Below, piece after piece: positions 1-9,073 of a DNA stretch of 64,000 nucleotides. The DNA comes from an uncultured Clostridia bacterium. GTDB lineage: Bacteria > Bacillota > Clostridia > Oscillospirales > Ruminococcaceae. Both the position numbers and the translations under genes were made by a program. The stretch lies in the NCBI GenBank assembly GCA_947625615.1, contig CANQPB010000007.1:16881-80880 (forward strand), given 5' to 3'. The number at the start of each line of letters is the position of its first letter. Positions within the stretch are counted from its first letter, which is position 1. A model generated the notes under the pieces. That model saw only the letters and a program-made list of their open reading frames with translations, was not told the origin of the DNA and made no database searches.

Positions 1-201
1 ATCCCCGAGGTCTTCGCCGTCTACAACAAGATGAAAAGGGATATCCACAAAAAGTGGGAGGCCAAGAAGGACTACGCCGAGCTGCTTAAAACCTCCGGCT
101 CGCCTGACAGCTGCATAGGCTGCGAACAGTGCGTAAACGCCTGCCCTCAGCATCTTGAAATACCTAAGCTCCTTGCCGAGTGCTCGGCCGATTTATCATG
201 A
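1..201 (+). CDS. aldo/keto reductase with C-terminal 4Fe-4S motif, 3' end only
   Basis: Only the last 66 codons are in the window; reading frame 1 runs from base 1 to a TGA at 199-201. The tail contains a ferredoxin-like cysteine cluster (C-x2-C-x3-C, '[12 protein letters not shown]'), followed by 'QHLEIPKLL'. This is the usual C-terminal signature of the large clostridial aldo/keto reductases that end in an iron-sulfur motif and act on unknown carbonyl substrates with NAD(P)H. The stop overlaps the next start as ATGA, so it is probably co-transcribed and translationally coupled with the GH95 hydrolase. The catalytic barrel lies outside the window, so the call rests on the tail alone. Confidence 0.7.
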   Translation: MPEVFAVYNKMKRDIHKKWEAKKDYAELLKTSGSPDSCIGCEQCVNACPQHLEIPKLLAECSADLS

Positions 202-2468
202 ACGGCAAAATCTGGCTCTCATCGCCTGCGCCCACGGGCGATGAGGCTTTTCGCGAGGGCTGGAACCGCGCCCTGCCGATAGGAAACGGCTCTTTGGGGG
301 CGATGGTTTACGGCGGGGTTTCGCGGGATATCCTTCAGCTTAACGAGGAGACCGTTTGGGTCGGCTCGGGCGGAAGAAACCGCGTCAATCCCAAGGCAAA
401 GGGCAGCTGGCGCCGCGTCAGAGAGCTTTTGTGCGAGGGCAGAATTAAAGAGGCCGAGGAGCTCTGCGCCTCAGACCTCTACGCCATACCCGACCAGCAG
501 CGCTATTACGACACCTGCGGCCACATCTCTTTCGGCTATCCGTTTGAGGATTTTTCTGGCTACCGCCGTGAGCTCAGCCTTGAAGAAGCCGTCTGCCGCG
601 TGGAGTTTACCTCCGGCGAAAGCCGCGTCCGGAGAGAATATTTCGCAAGCTTCCCGGATCAGGTGATCGTCTTGAGGCAGACATCTCAGGGCGGCGCGCG
701 CTTCGGCTGCAAGATAGATCTTTCCGAGCGCGACAACCCCGATTACCGACTTGACGTCGGCGAGCTCGGCCCCTATGTGACGGTAAACCAGCCGGATGGC
801 GGCTGCTGCTATTGCGTCATGGCCGCAGTTGAAAGCGACGGCTGCGTCATCTGCTCAGAAACCGGCGCCGAGGTGTTCGACGCCACCGATATGACCGTCT
901 ACATCACTGTAAGAAGCGATTTTCACGGCGACGATCCCATAGCGTGGTGCGAAAGCAAGCTTCGCGCCGCCGCGGAGCTCGGCTTTGATGCCGTCAAGGC
1001 CCGCCATATCGAGGACTACCGCGCCCTATTCGGCCGGGTATCCCTTCGCATCGATGGCGAGGATCGCGACAGTATCCCCACCGACGAGCGCCTTAAAAAC
1101 GCCGCCACCGATCCCTCCCTTGCCGAGCTCTACTTCGATTTCGGCCGGTATCTCATAATCTCATCTTCCAGACCCGGCACCCTGCCCGCAAATCTTCAGG
1201 GCATCTGGAACAAAGATCACACCCCGGCCTGGGGCTCGAAGTACACGATAAATATCAACGCCGAGATGAACTGCTGGCCCGATTGCGTCTGCGGCCTGCC
1301 CGAGTGCGAGCTCCCTCTTTTGGAGCATCTCAAAGTCATGCTTCCTTACGGGCAGAAGGTTGCGAAGGACATGTACGGCCTGAACGGCTTCTGCGCCCAC
1401 CACAACACCGACGTCTTCGGCGACTGCGCCCCTCAGGACATGTGGATGCCGGCAACCGTCTGGCCGATGGGCGCCGCATGGATCTGCACGCACATAAAAT
1501 CCCACTACGAATTCACCGGCGACAAATCAATCCTCAGCGAGTACATAGACATCTTAAAGGAGGCCTGCCGCTTCTTCACCGAATACCTCTTCGAGCGAAA
1601 CGGCGTTTTGATAACCGGCCCCTCCACCTCGCCGGAAAACATCTATATCCACCCCTCAGGCGAAAAGGGCAGCCTCTGCGTCGGCCCCACGATGGACTCG
1701 ATGATCATAAGAGAGATCTTTGAGAGCTGCCTTGAATACTCCCGCATTTTGGGCGTATGGGACGGCCTCTGCGACAAAATTTCCGAGATGCTCCCGAAGC
1801 TGCCGAAGCCGACAGTCGGAAAATACGGCCAGATAATGGAATGGGCCGAGGACTACGATGAGGCCGAGCCGGGGCACCGCCACATCTCCCATCTCTGGGG
1901 GCTTTATCCCTCCGATCAGCTCTCCTATGAAAAGACCCCCGAGCTGATGAGCGCCGCAAGGGTCACCCTCGAGCGCCGCCTTGCCAACGGGGGAGGGCAC
2001 ACCGGCTGGTCGCGCGCTTGGATAATCAACATGTGGGCCCGCCTCCGCGACGGCGAAAAGGTCGGCGAGAACGTCGAGGCGCTCCTCAATCGCTCCACAT
2101 ACCCCAACATGTTCGACATGCACCCGCCCTTCCAGATTGACGGAAACTTCGGCGGCACCGCCGGCATCGCCGAGGCCCTTTTGCAAAGCCAGGGCGGAGT
2201 GGTAAAACTTCTGCCCGCGCTTCCGCCCAAGTGGCAAAGCGGCTCGTTCAAGGGCCTTCTTGCCAGGGGAGGTCTCACCGTCGATGTCGGGTGGGAAGAT
2301 TCAAAGCTTAAGAGCTCGAAGATAATCTCCCGCCTCGGAAATCCCGTAAAGCTTGAAACAAAGCCGTTTTACAGGATATCCGCCCCCGGTGCTGAGATCG
2401 TCAAAACTGCCGAAAACATTGTCGAGATCACCGGGCAGCCCGGCTTTGAGGTCACAATCGAGGCATAA
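198..2468 (+). CDS. glycoside hydrolase family 95 (alpha-L-fucosidase-type)
   Basis: 756 residues if translation starts at the ATG overlapping the upstream stop; the ORF track's GTG at 180 adds only six residues. Family GH95 enzymes are inverting alpha-1,2-L-fucosidases (some act on alpha-L-galactosides), usually cutting host or plant glycans. The N-terminal beta-sandwich motif '[16 protein letters not shown]...LQLNEETVW' is typical. The (alpha/alpha)6 catalytic domain shows the paired asparagines in 'NINAEMN' (about residue 352), the acid Glu in 'STSPEN' (about 480) and the Asp in '[11 protein letters not shown]' (about 648). No signal peptide is visible, so it looks cytoplasmic and would act on imported oligosaccharides. 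Length is normal for the family. Substrate cannot be told from sequence alone. Confidence 0.9.
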   Translation: MNGKIWLSSPAPTGDEAFREGWNRALPIGNGSLGAMVYGGVSRDILQLNEETVWVGSGGRNRVNPKAKGSWRRVRELLCEGRIKEAEELCASDLYAIPDQQRYYDTCGHISFGYPFEDFSGYRRELSLEEAVCRVEFTSGESRVRREYFASFPDQVIVLRQTSQGGARFGCKIDLSERDNPDYRLDVGELGPYVTVNQPDGGCCYCVMAAVESDGCVICSETGAEVFDATDMTVYITVRSDFHGDDPIAWCESKLRAAAELGFDAVKARHIEDYRALFGRVSLRIDGEDRDSIPTDERLKNAATDPSLAELYFDFGRYLIISSSRPGTLPANLQGIWNKDHTPAWGSKYTININAEMNCWPDCVCGLPECELPLLEHLKVMLPYGQKVAKDMYGLNGFCAHHNTDVFGDCAPQDMWMPATVWPMGAAWICTHIKSHYEFTGDKSILSEYIDILKEACRFFTEYLFERNGVLITGPSTSPENIYIHPSGEKGSLCVGPTMDSMIIREIFESCLEYSRILGVWDGLCDKISEMLPKLPKPTVGKYGQIMEWAEDYDEAEPGHRHISHLWGLYPSDQLSYEKTPELMSAARVTLERRLANGGGHTGWSRAWIINMWARLRDGEKVGENVEALLNRSTYPNMFDMHPPFQIDGNFGGTAGIAEALLQSQGGVVKLLPALPPKWQSGSFKGLLARGGLTVDVGWEDSKLKSSKIISRLGNPVKLETKPFYRISAPGAEIVKTAENIVEITGQPGFEVTIEA

Positions 2469-2473
2469 AAAAT

Positions 2474-2500
2474 TTCCCGTCTGTTCACGCAGGCGGGATT
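2474..2500. terminator. bidirectional terminator between GH95 gene and hisJ
   Basis: A hairpin with CCCG/CGGG arms is flanked by an A-rich run on one side and T-rich sequence on the other. It sits between two converging genes and could stop transcription from both; the minus-strand side ends in AATTTTTT. Confidence 0.6.
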
Positions 2501-3236
2501 ATTTTGTGTATTCTATGTATTTTTCAAACCCGTAGGCGATACCCTCGGGCGAGTGAGCGTCGCTCGAAAGAATCAGATTCGCGCCCTTATTTTTGATGTA
2601 TTCTGCGATCTCTGAAGACGGGTAGGGCTCGTCGGTATACCCCCTGAAAATCCCGCCGGTGTTCACCTCAAACACGGCGCCCGCACGAATCAGCCTGTCC
2701 GCCGCGGCCTGCCATGCGCTTCGGTAACGCATGTCCGAGCTGTCAAACGGAACCGATCGCTTAAACTTCTTTATCAAATCAAAGTGCCCGATAATATCCG
2801 GTCTCATGTCGGCAAGCGAACCGACCGCCTTAAAGTAGTCCGCCGCGCAGAGATAAAAATCCCCGGAGTAGAATTCATCAATCATGCCCTTAAGCATCTC
2901 CGGCGTCTCGTCGACGGAAATATACTTGTCGCCCTGCTTAAGGTAATGCACCGAGCCTATGACGTAGTCGAAACCGTCGGTCGGGGCAGGGGAGTATAGA
3001 TCCTGCTCAACACCGCAGTATATGTCAATCTGCCCGGTATACTTTTCCTTCAGCCTTTTGATCTCGGAAATAAACTCCCGATACCTCTCAAGCGGCAAGC
3101 AGCAGCTGTCAAAGGGGACGTACGAATGCGCCAGAAGCCCCAAATGCCTGACGCCCTTTTTAATCGCCGCACGGACATACTCCTCAGGATAGGTCAATCC
3201 ATCGCAGAATTTTGTGTGGACATGAAGGTCGGTCAT
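2499..3236 (-). CDS. hisJ: histidinol-phosphatase, PHP family
   Basis: 245 residues. It dephosphorylates L-histidinol phosphate to histidinol, the penultimate stage of histidine synthesis. The start '[13 protein letters not shown]' is the HxH metal-binding motif of PHP phosphoesterases; later metal ligands are in 'GLLAHSY', 'GSVHY', 'GHFDL' and 'SSDAHSPEG'. It is the last gene of the his operon and overlaps hisIE by four bases (ATGA). This replaces the HAD-type phosphatase found in HisB fusions; the HisB here is the dehydratase only, so a separate phosphatase is expected. Family members also include other PHP hydrolases, but the operon position makes the assignment firm. Also named hisK in some genomes. 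Confidence 0.9.
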   Translation of the reverse strand: MTDLHVHTKFCDGLTYPEEYVRAAIKKGVRHLGLLAHSYVPFDSCCLPLERYREFISEIKRLKEKYTGQIDIYCGVEQDLYSPAPTDGFDYVIGSVHYLKQGDKYISVDETPEMLKGMIDEFYSGDFYLCAADYFKAVGSLADMRPDIIGHFDLIKKFKRSVPFDSSDMRYRSAWQAAADRLIRAGAVFEVNTGGIFRGYTDEPYPSSEIAEYIKNKGANLILSSDAHSPEGIAYGFEKYIEYTK

Positions 3237-3880
3237 ACCATCTTCTCCTGCTTCACTTTGTGATCAATAACATGCCTCGACGCGAGCTCCGCCCTGATTT
3301 CGTCCGGCGAAATTCCCATTTCAACCATCATCACCATCACATGATACATCAAATCCGCAACCTCGTAAACTGTCTCGCGGCGGTCTCCGCCCTTCGCTGC
3401 GATGATCACCTCTGTCGATTCCTCACCGACCTTTTTCAGAATCTTGTCGATCCCCTTTTCAAACAGGTAGCTCGTGTACGACCCCTCCGGGAGTTCCTTC
3501 TTGCGCCCCTCAAGCAGCCGGTAGAGCCCGTCGGTGCTGAAATCCTCCTCCGATTTTTCAATTTCGAGAATTGTATTTGTAAAACAGGAATCCGTTCCCA
3601 AGTGGCATGCCGGGCCGTCCTTATTGACTAAAACCAACAGCGCGTCGCCGTCGCAGTCCGCCGTTATCGAGACGATATGCTGATAGTTTCCGCTTGTCTC
3701 GCCCTTTAGCCACAGCTCCTGCCGCGATCTGCTGAAAAAGCATGTCAGTCCCTTTTTCATCGTAATATCGAGGCTTTTGCGGGTCATATATGCAAGGGTG
3801 AGCACCTTTTTCGACGTGTTATCAACAACAATTGCCGGGATCAGCCCGTCCCTGTCAAATTTAAGCTCATTTACTGTCAT
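3233..3880 (-). CDS. hisI: bifunctional phosphoribosyl-AMP cyclohydrolase / phosphoribosyl-ATP pyrophosphatase
   Basis: HisIE fusion doing steps 2 and 3 of histidine synthesis. The N-terminal cyclohydrolase half (about 1-115) has the zinc and metal cysteines in 'ADCDGDALL' and '[12 protein letters not shown]'. The C-terminal pyrophosphatase half (about 120-215) shows '[15 protein letters not shown]' and '[13 protein letters not shown]', the MazG-like helical fold. Two in-frame ATGs lie six bases apart. The AAAGGAG is only two bases from the first (3886) but about eight from the second (3880), so the second, starting MTVNELKFD, is preferred. Six bases separate the upstream ATG from the hisF stop. 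Confidence 0.93.
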   Translation of the reverse strand: MTVNELKFDRDGLIPAIVVDNTSKKVLTLAYMTRKSLDITMKKGLTCFFSRSRQELWLKGETSGNYQHIVSITADCDGDALLVLVNKDGPACHLGTDSCFTNTILEIEKSEEDFSTDGLYRLLEGRKKELPEGSYTSYLFEKGIDKILKKVGEESTEVIIAAKGGDRRETVYEVADLMYHVMVMMVEMGISPDEIRAELASRHVIDHKVKQEKMV

Positions 3881-3892
3881 GTCCATTCTCCT

Positions 3893-4654
3893 TTAACATA
3901 TTCTCACGGGTATGCCGTTTTTGTCAAGAAGCTTTTTCAGCTCGTGGATCGCCACCTCGCGGTAGTGGAAGATCGATGCCGCAAGCCCGGCGTCCGCGTT
4001 CGGGACGCTTTTGAAAAGCTCCACAAAATCCTCGGCCGATCCCGCGCCGCCTGACGCGATTACCGGCACCTTTGCCGTGCCGCACACGTCGTTGAGCATC
4101 TCTATGTCGAAGCCGTTTCGCACGCCGTCGGTGTCTATCGAATTCAGCACGATCTCCCCGGCGCCCTCGTCAACGCAGTATTTAATCCACTCAACCGCGT
4201 CGATTCCGGTGTAGTCGCGGCCGCCGCGCCCGTAAACGCGGTACTCGCCCTTATGCCTCTTTACGTCCGCCGAGATCACCACGCACTGGCTCCCGTAACG
4301 CTTTGCGGCCTTTCTGATAAGCGTTCTGTCGGCAATCGCCCCGCTGTTAACGCTCACCTTGTCGGCGCCGCATTTCAGAACCCTGTCGAAGTCCTCAAAC
4401 GAGTTGATCCCCCCGCCCACAGTCAGCGGAATGAACACCTTCGAGGCCACCTTTGTCAGCACATCGGTAAAAAGCTTTCTGCCGTCCGACGAGGCTGTTA
4501 TATCGTAGAAGACGAGCTCGTCGGCCCCGCAGTCGCTGTAATATTCGGCGAGCTCCACCGGGTCGGCGATGTCCTTGTTTCCAACGAAATTAACTCCCTT
4601 TGTAACCTTGCCGTCGCGCACGTCGAGGCAGGCGATTATCCTTTTTTTCAGCAT
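3893..4654 (-). CDS. hisF: imidazole glycerol phosphate synthase, cyclase subunit
   Basis: 253 residues, a (beta/alpha)8 barrel. With HisH it converts PRFAR and glutamine-derived ammonia to imidazole glycerol phosphate and AICAR. Catalytic aspartates are visible in 'IIACLDVRDGKV' (about D10) and 'VVISADVKR' (about D129), with the C-terminal phosphate loop 'VIASGGAGSAEDF'. The released AICAR feeds the purine operon a few kilobases away. hisA follows upstream with a 19-base gap, and the gene sits in normal his order. Confidence 0.96.
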   Translation of the reverse strand: MLKKRIIACLDVRDGKVTKGVNFVGNKDIADPVELAEYYSDCGADELVFYDITASSDGRKLFTDVLTKVASKVFIPLTVGGGINSFEDFDRVLKCGADKVSVNSGAIADRTLIRKAAKRYGSQCVVISADVKRHKGEYRVYGRGGRDYTGIDAVEWIKYCVDEGAGEIVLNSIDTDGVRNGFDIEMLNDVCGTAKVPVIASGGAGSAEDFVELFKSVPNADAGLAASIFHYREVAIHELKKLLDKNGIPVRIC

Positions 4655-4673
4655 GTTTTCTCCCTTATGCGAT

Positions 4674-5390
4674 TTATTTTGCGATCCTCACGGCCTCGGC
4701 AAGGTCGATTGCGCCCTCGTAATAGGCCTTCCCTATTATCGCGGCGTCTATTCCGCTCTCCTTTAATGCGGCGATGTCGCCGATATCCGTTACCCCTCCC
4801 GAGGCGACGATCTCCATTTTCAGAGCCTCTTTGAGCTCCTTATAGAGCTTAAGATTCGCCCCGCGCATCTCGCCGTCCCGGCTTATATCGGTGCAGATGA
4901 TCGCCGAGACGCCCAAATCCTGCATTCTGCGTGCAAAGTCCCAAAGCCTTATGCCGGAATCCTCAAGCCAGCCCTTCACGGCGATAAACCCGTCCTTGAC
5001 GTCCGCCCCGACGGCCACAGCCGCCGTCCCAAAGCGGCGCACCGCCTCGGTTATAAGCTCCTCATTCTCGACCGCCGCCGTCCCGAGTATCACCCTTGAA
5101 GCCCCGGCCGAGAGGTAGTTTTCTATGGTCTCAATGCTCCTGATCCCGCCGCCGATCTCACTGAAAAGCCCGGGGATCCCGAGAATTTTTTTGAGCACCT
5201 GCGAGTTTTTCGCCGAGCCGTCCCTTGCGCCCTCAAGGTCGACAAGGTGAATGCACTCGGCGCCCTTTTTAATAAAATCGCAGGCGACGGAATGGGGATC
5301 GTCGCTGTAGACGGTCATTTTTTGGTAGTCGCCCTTTCTCAGCCTCACGGCTTTGCCGCCGTAGAGGTCAATAGCAGGAAAAATTTTCAT
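4674..5390 (-). CDS. hisA: ProFAR isomerase (phosphoribosylformimino-AICAR-P isomerase)
   Basis: 238 residues, a (beta/alpha)8 barrel related to HisF. It isomerises ProFAR to PRFAR. The catalytic aspartates are in 'FPAIDLYGGKAVRL' (D8) and 'AVGADVKDG'; phosphate-binding loops are 'EIGGGIRS' and 'VASGGVTD'. Only three bases separate it from the hisH stop, consistent with tight co-translation. Confidence 0.96.
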   Translation of the reverse strand: MKIFPAIDLYGGKAVRLRKGDYQKMTVYSDDPHSVACDFIKKGAECIHLVDLEGARDGSAKNSQVLKKILGIPGLFSEIGGGIRSIETIENYLSAGASRVILGTAAVENEELITEAVRRFGTAAVAVGADVKDGFIAVKGWLEDSGIRLWDFARRMQDLGVSAIICTDISRDGEMRGANLKLYKELKEALKMEIVASGGVTDIGDIAALKESGIDAAIIGKAYYEGAIDLAEAVRIAK

Positions 5391-5393
5391 AAT

Positions 5394-5996
5394 TTACATC
5401 TCACAGAATGATTTCAGAATATTCAGCCCGGTCTTGCCGCTCTTTTCGGGGTGGAACTGACAGCCCATGACGTTTTTATCCGCGACCGACGCCGTAAGCT
5501 CGGCGCCGTAGTCAGTCACCGCGATCACCGAGGGCGACCCGGCGGCATAGTAGGAGTGCACGAAATACACGCACTCGCCCGATTTTATGTACTTAAATAG
5601 GGGGTGCCCCTCGAATTTCAGCTCGTTCCACCCGATGTGGGGTATTTTGAACCCCTCGGGAATCACGTCGGAAATCGGCCGCACGCTGCCCTTGATAAGC
5701 CCGAGGCCGCCGTGCTCACCGAATTCATAGCTTTTTTCCATCAAAAGCTGCATTCCGAGGCAGATCCCCAAAATCGGCTTTCCCGCGGCCGCCTCTTTAA
5801 GAATTGCGTCAAAGAGACCCGATTTTTTGAGGCGCTCCGCGGCGTCGGCAAAGGCCCCCACGCCGGGCAGAATGATCCTGTCCGCCTCGTTAAGACCCTC
5901 CGGCGTGTCGGCCATAACTGCCTCGGCACCTATAGCGCTGAGCGACGAGCGCAGCGAAAACAAATTCCCGACGCCGTAATCGACGATTGCAAGCAT
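5394..5996 (-). CDS. hisH: imidazole glycerol phosphate synthase, glutaminase subunit
   Basis: 200 residues, a class I glutamine amidotransferase that supplies ammonia to HisF. The nucleophile Cys is in 'LGICLGMQLL' and the His-Glu pair in 'QFHPEKSG'. The ORF track extends to 6185, but the first 63 residues of that ORF are a shadow of hisB. The conserved start 'MLAIVDYGVGN' begins at 5996, where its ATG shares one base with the hisB stop (TGATG). Confidence 0.95.
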   Translation of the reverse strand: MLAIVDYGVGNLFSLRSSLSAIGAEAVMADTPEGLNEADRIILPGVGAFADAAERLKKSGLFDAILKEAAAGKPILGICLGMQLLMEKSYEFGEHGGLGLIKGSVRPISDVIPEGFKIPHIGWNELKFEGHPLFKYIKSGECVYFVHSYYAAGSPSVIAVTDYGAELTASVADKNVMGCQFHPEKSGKTGLNILKSFCEM

Positions 5997-6583
5997 CAGA
6001 GCGCCCCCTTCGTCGAGGGCACCGAATCGGAAAATCTCTGATCCGTTTCGGTCGCCGCCCGTAAAGACCTCGCCGCCGATTTGAACGCCCCCTCGATTAT
6101 GTGGTGGGAGTTTTTCCCGGCGAGCTGCCTTATGTGCAGGGTGACGCGCGCCTCGCGGACAAACGCCGCGAAAAATTCCTCGCAAAGCTCGGTGTCGAAG
6201 TCGCCGACCTTCTCGGCGGGAATCTCAAGCCCGTAGCCGAGATATGCCCTGCCCGAGATGTCGACCGCCGTCATGATCAGCGCCTCGTCCATCGGAATGA
6301 TTGCCTCGCCGTAGCGGCTAATGCCCTTTTTGTCGCCGACGGCGCTGTTGAACGCCTGCCCGAGCGTAATGCCGATGTCCTCGACCGAGTGGTGGAAATC
6401 CACCTCGGTGTCGCCCTTGCAGGTGACGGAAAGATCAAAACCCGAGTGCCTTGCAAACAGCGTCAGCATGTGATCCAAAAATCCCACGCCGCTCGAGACG
6501 TTTGCCTCGCCCTTGCCGTCAAGATTGATATATAACGAGATATCGGTTTCCGCAGTACTGCGCTTAATTTCGGCTGTTCTCAT
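5996..6583 (-). CDS. hisB: imidazoleglycerol-phosphate dehydratase
   Basis: 195 residues, monofunctional dehydratase converting imidazole glycerol phosphate to imidazole acetol phosphate. The two pseudo-repeats carry the Mn-binding histidine motifs 'DFHHSVEDIGI' and 'HHIIEGAFKSAARSLR', and 'LDHMLTLFARHSGFDL' is typical. It lacks the HAD phosphatase domain found in enteric HisB, which explains the separate hisJ. It overlaps hisC by four bases and hisH by one. Confidence 0.96.
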   Translation of the reverse strand: MRTAEIKRSTAETDISLYINLDGKGEANVSSGVGFLDHMLTLFARHSGFDLSVTCKGDTEVDFHHSVEDIGITLGQAFNSAVGDKKGISRYGEAIIPMDEALIMTAVDISGRAYLGYGLEIPAEKVGDFDTELCEEFFAAFVREARVTLHIRQLAGKNSHHIIEGAFKSAARSLRAATETDQRFSDSVPSTKGAL

Positions 6584-7650
6584 ATTTTTGCCTCCGAATC
6601 AATAATTTCAGCTATATTTTTTACAAGAATATCCATTTCTTCGTCGCTGCCGACGGTTATCCGAAGATACTCCGAAATCCTCGGCTTATCGAAGTGCCGA
6701 ACGAGAATTCCGCGCTCCTTGAGCTTTTCGTAGAGCGTTTTTCCGCCGATTCCGGGGTAGGAGGCGAACAGAAAATTAGCCGAGCTGTCGGTAACTTTAA
6801 AGCCCAAACCGCGCAGTTTCGCGGAGATCCGCTCTCTCGTCGCCGCGATCTTTTTGCAGTTGGCAACGGTGTAGTCTTCGTCCGAAATCGCCCCGATCCC
6901 GGCAGCAAGGTTTGTCCGCGAGAGGTTATACGGGTTTGTCGAGTAGATGATCCGGTAAATGTCGTCGATAATGTCCTTGCAGGCGACGGCAAATCCCACC
7001 CTTGCGCCCGCCAGCGAACGCGACTTTGAAAAGGTTTGCACTACGATCAGATTTTGATATTTTCTCACAAGCGGCACCGCACTGACGCCCCCGAAGTCAA
7101 CATACGCTTCGTCGATGACGACGATATTTTTGGGGTTTGATTCCGCAATCCTACAGATATCCTCCTGAGAAATTGTCAATCCCGTCGGCGCGTTGGGGTT
7201 GGCGATAAAAATGTTTTTTTCAATCCCGATATAGTCCTTAGGGTCGATCGAAAAATCTTGCCTCAGCGGAATGACCGTGAAGGGCACGCCGTTTATCGCC
7301 GCGAAAACCGAGTAAAACCCGTAGGTGATGTCCGCAAACGCTGCGGGGGAGCTCGGCGAGCAAAACGCCTTGAAGATAAAATTCAGCGCCTCGTCCGAAC
7401 CGTTCGTAACGGCCACATTCTCTTTCTCGACTCCCAGCCTCTCGGCGATGAGGCCTCTCAGCCCGCCGCCGTCAAGCTCGGGGTAGAGCTGCAGCCTTTT
7501 TGCGGCCTCCGCAGCCATCTCGACGACTTTCGGCGAGGGCGGAAAGGGCGATTCGTTCGTGTTCAGCTTGATAAATTTTTTTCCGACCGGCTGCTCGCCC
7601 GGAACATAGGGTTCCAAAGCCCTCAGCTCCGGCCTAAGAAATTCAGACAT
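6580..7650 (-). CDS. hisC: histidinol-phosphate aminotransferase
   Basis: 356 residues, fold-type I PLP enzyme that transaminates imidazole acetol phosphate with glutamate. The PLP lysine lies in 'VQTFSKSRSLAGARVG'; substrate and cofactor motifs 'NTNESPFPPSP', 'GSDEALN', 'NPNAPTG' and 'VIDEAYVDF' are all present. A good RBS (TTAGGAGAC) precedes the start. Unlike the rest of the operon it follows a 140-bp gap after hisD. That gap holds a candidate internal promoter overlapping a 22-bp dyad, so hisC-B-H-A-F-IE-J may have its own transcript. Confidence 0.95.
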   Translation of the reverse strand: MSEFLRPELRALEPYVPGEQPVGKKFIKLNTNESPFPPSPKVVEMAAEAAKRLQLYPELDGGGLRGLIAERLGVEKENVAVTNGSDEALNFIFKAFCSPSSPAAFADITYGFYSVFAAINGVPFTVIPLRQDFSIDPKDYIGIEKNIFIANPNAPTGLTISQEDICRIAESNPKNIVVIDEAYVDFGGVSAVPLVRKYQNLIVVQTFSKSRSLAGARVGFAVACKDIIDDIYRIIYSTNPYNLSRTNLAAGIGAISDEDYTVANCKKIAATRERISAKLRGLGFKVTDSSANFLFASYPGIGGKTLYEKLKERGILVRHFDKPRISEYLRITVGSDEEMDILVKNIAEIIDSEAKI

Positions 7651-7674
7651 TTTCAGTCTCCTAACATCATTTTA

Positions 7675-7696
7675 TGTAAAGCATTTTATCTTTACA
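7675..7696. promoter_or_regulatory. 22-bp dyad TGTAAAG-N8-CTTTACA, copy 1
   Basis: A perfect 7-bp inverted repeat with an 8-base spacer. It covers the -10 box of the candidate internal hisC promoter, the position of a repressor operator. Four further copies with the same geometry occur in the window. Confidence 0.5.
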
Positions 7697-7711
7697 GATA
7701 GCTTAATTCAA
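7683..7711 (-). promoter_or_regulatory. candidate internal promoter for hisC
   Basis: On the minus strand TTGAAT and TAAAAT are separated by 17 bases, in the only sizeable gap inside the his operon. The -10 lies inside a 22-bp dyad. Confidence 0.45.
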
Positions 7712-7773
7712 CGCAAAATCCGCAATATTTCGTCATTTTCCGGTGATCTCTTATCTCTGCCTCCGGCATTTCA

Positions 7774-7795
7774 TGTAAAGCACATTACCTTTACG
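7774..7795. promoter_or_regulatory. 22-bp dyad TGTAAAG-N8-CTTTACG, copy 2
   Basis: Same motif as at 7675 with one outer mismatch, 99 bp away centre to centre. It overlaps the hisD stop codon. Confidence 0.45.
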
Positions 7796-9065
7796 ATTTT
7801 ATCCTCACCTTAGCGCTCCTTGCATGGGCGTCAAAGCCCTCTTTCTCGGCGAACGCCGCCACCTTTTCGGCGACCTCGGCAAATGCCTCCTCAGTGAAAT
7901 AGGTGAACTGCGTTTTTTTCACGAAATCGTCCACCGAAAGGGGACTTGAAAATCTCGCGGTGCCGCTCGTCGGCAGGGTGTGGTTCGGCCCGGCGAAGTA
8001 GTCGCCCAGCGGCTCGGGGCAGCTGTTCCCCAAGAAGATCGAGCCCGCGTTTTTGATCTCGCCCAAAAGGTCGAACGGCGCCTCGGTGCAAATTTCAAGG
8101 TGCTCGGGGGCGATCTCGTTCGAAAGCTTCACCGCCTCGCCGATGCTCCCGGCGACGATTATCTTTCCGTTTCTCTCTATAGACGCCCTCGCAATTTCTT
8201 CGCGGGGGAGGACTTTCAGCTGCTTTTCTGTCTCGGCGGCCACCTTTTCGGCGAGATCATAATCGTCGGTGATCAGAACGGCCGTCGCGAGCCTGTCGTG
8301 CTCGGCCTGCGACAAAAGATCCGCCGCAAGATATTCGGGCTTTGCCGTCCTGTCGGCGATTATCAGGATCTCGCTCGGGCCGGCGATCATGTCAATAGCC
8401 ACCCGGCCGAACACCTGGCGCTTCGCCTCGGCGACATACTGGTTGCCGGGGCCGACTATTTTGTCGACGCGCGGCACACTCTCGGTGCCGTAGGCGAGGG
8501 CGGCGACTGCCTGCGCCCCGCCGGTCTTGAATACCCTTGTAACCCCGCCGATCTTTGCTGCGGCGAGGATCTCCGGCATTATTGTTCCGTCGGCGCGGCA
8601 GGGGGTGGCCATAACGATCTCCCGGCAGCCCGCAAGTTTCGCCGGCACAGCGTTCATCAGAACGGTCGAGGGGTAAGCCGCCGTACCGCCGGGGACGTAA
8701 AGCCCCACCTTTTCAAGCGGCATCACCTTCTGGCCCATGACAACACCCGGCTTGTTTGAGAGAACAAACCCGCTGCGGAGCTGATTTTTGTGAAATTCGC
8801 GGATATTTTCCGCCGCTTCTTTCAGAATCTCTAAAAATTCCGGCCTGACCGCCGCCATAGCTTCGTCAAATTCGCGGTTGGTGACCTCTAACTTTTCAAG
8901 ATCGACTTTCTCAAACTTTTTTGCATACTCCAAAAGCGCGGAATCGCCGTTTTCGCGGACGTTTGCGATAATTTCCCGCACTGTTTCCGAGACGTCGACG
9001 GTCTGCGTGACCCGCTCGAACAGCTCGTTTGCGGTCGCCTGCGAGGTTCTCAGTATCTTTATCAT
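7791..9065 (-). CDS. hisD: histidinol dehydrogenase
   Basis: 424 residues. It oxidises histidinol to histidine in two NAD-dependent steps. Family motifs are present: 'GLYVPGGTAAYPSTVLM', 'FKTGGAQAVAALAYGT', 'DMIAGPSEILIIAD', the zinc-ligand region 'LLSQAEHD' and the catalytic histidine region 'GPNHTLPTSGTARF'. Length is normal. Eight bases separate it from the hisG stop. Confidence 0.97.
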   Translation of the reverse strand: MIKILRTSQATANELFERVTQTVDVSETVREIIANVRENGDSALLEYAKKFEKVDLEKLEVTNREFDEAMAAVRPEFLEILKEAAENIREFHKNQLRSGFVLSNKPGVVMGQKVMPLEKVGLYVPGGTAAYPSTVLMNAVPAKLAGCREIVMATPCRADGTIMPEILAAAKIGGVTRVFKTGGAQAVAALAYGTESVPRVDKIVGPGNQYVAEAKRQVFGRVAIDMIAGPSEILIIADRTAKPEYLAADLLSQAEHDRLATAVLITDDYDLAEKVAAETEKQLKVLPREEIARASIERNGKIIVAGSIGEAVKLSNEIAPEHLEICTEAPFDLLGEIKNAGSIFLGNSCPEPLGDYFAGPNHTLPTSGTARFSSPLSVDDFVKKTQFTYFTEEAFAEVAEKVAAFAEKEGFDAHARSAKVRIKS

Positions 9066-9073
9066 GGCTAAAT

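Noticed and set aside
6000-6185. Long N-terminal extension of HisH in the ORF track
   Set aside because: The extra 63 residues are out-of-frame hisB; the conserved HisH start is at 5996.
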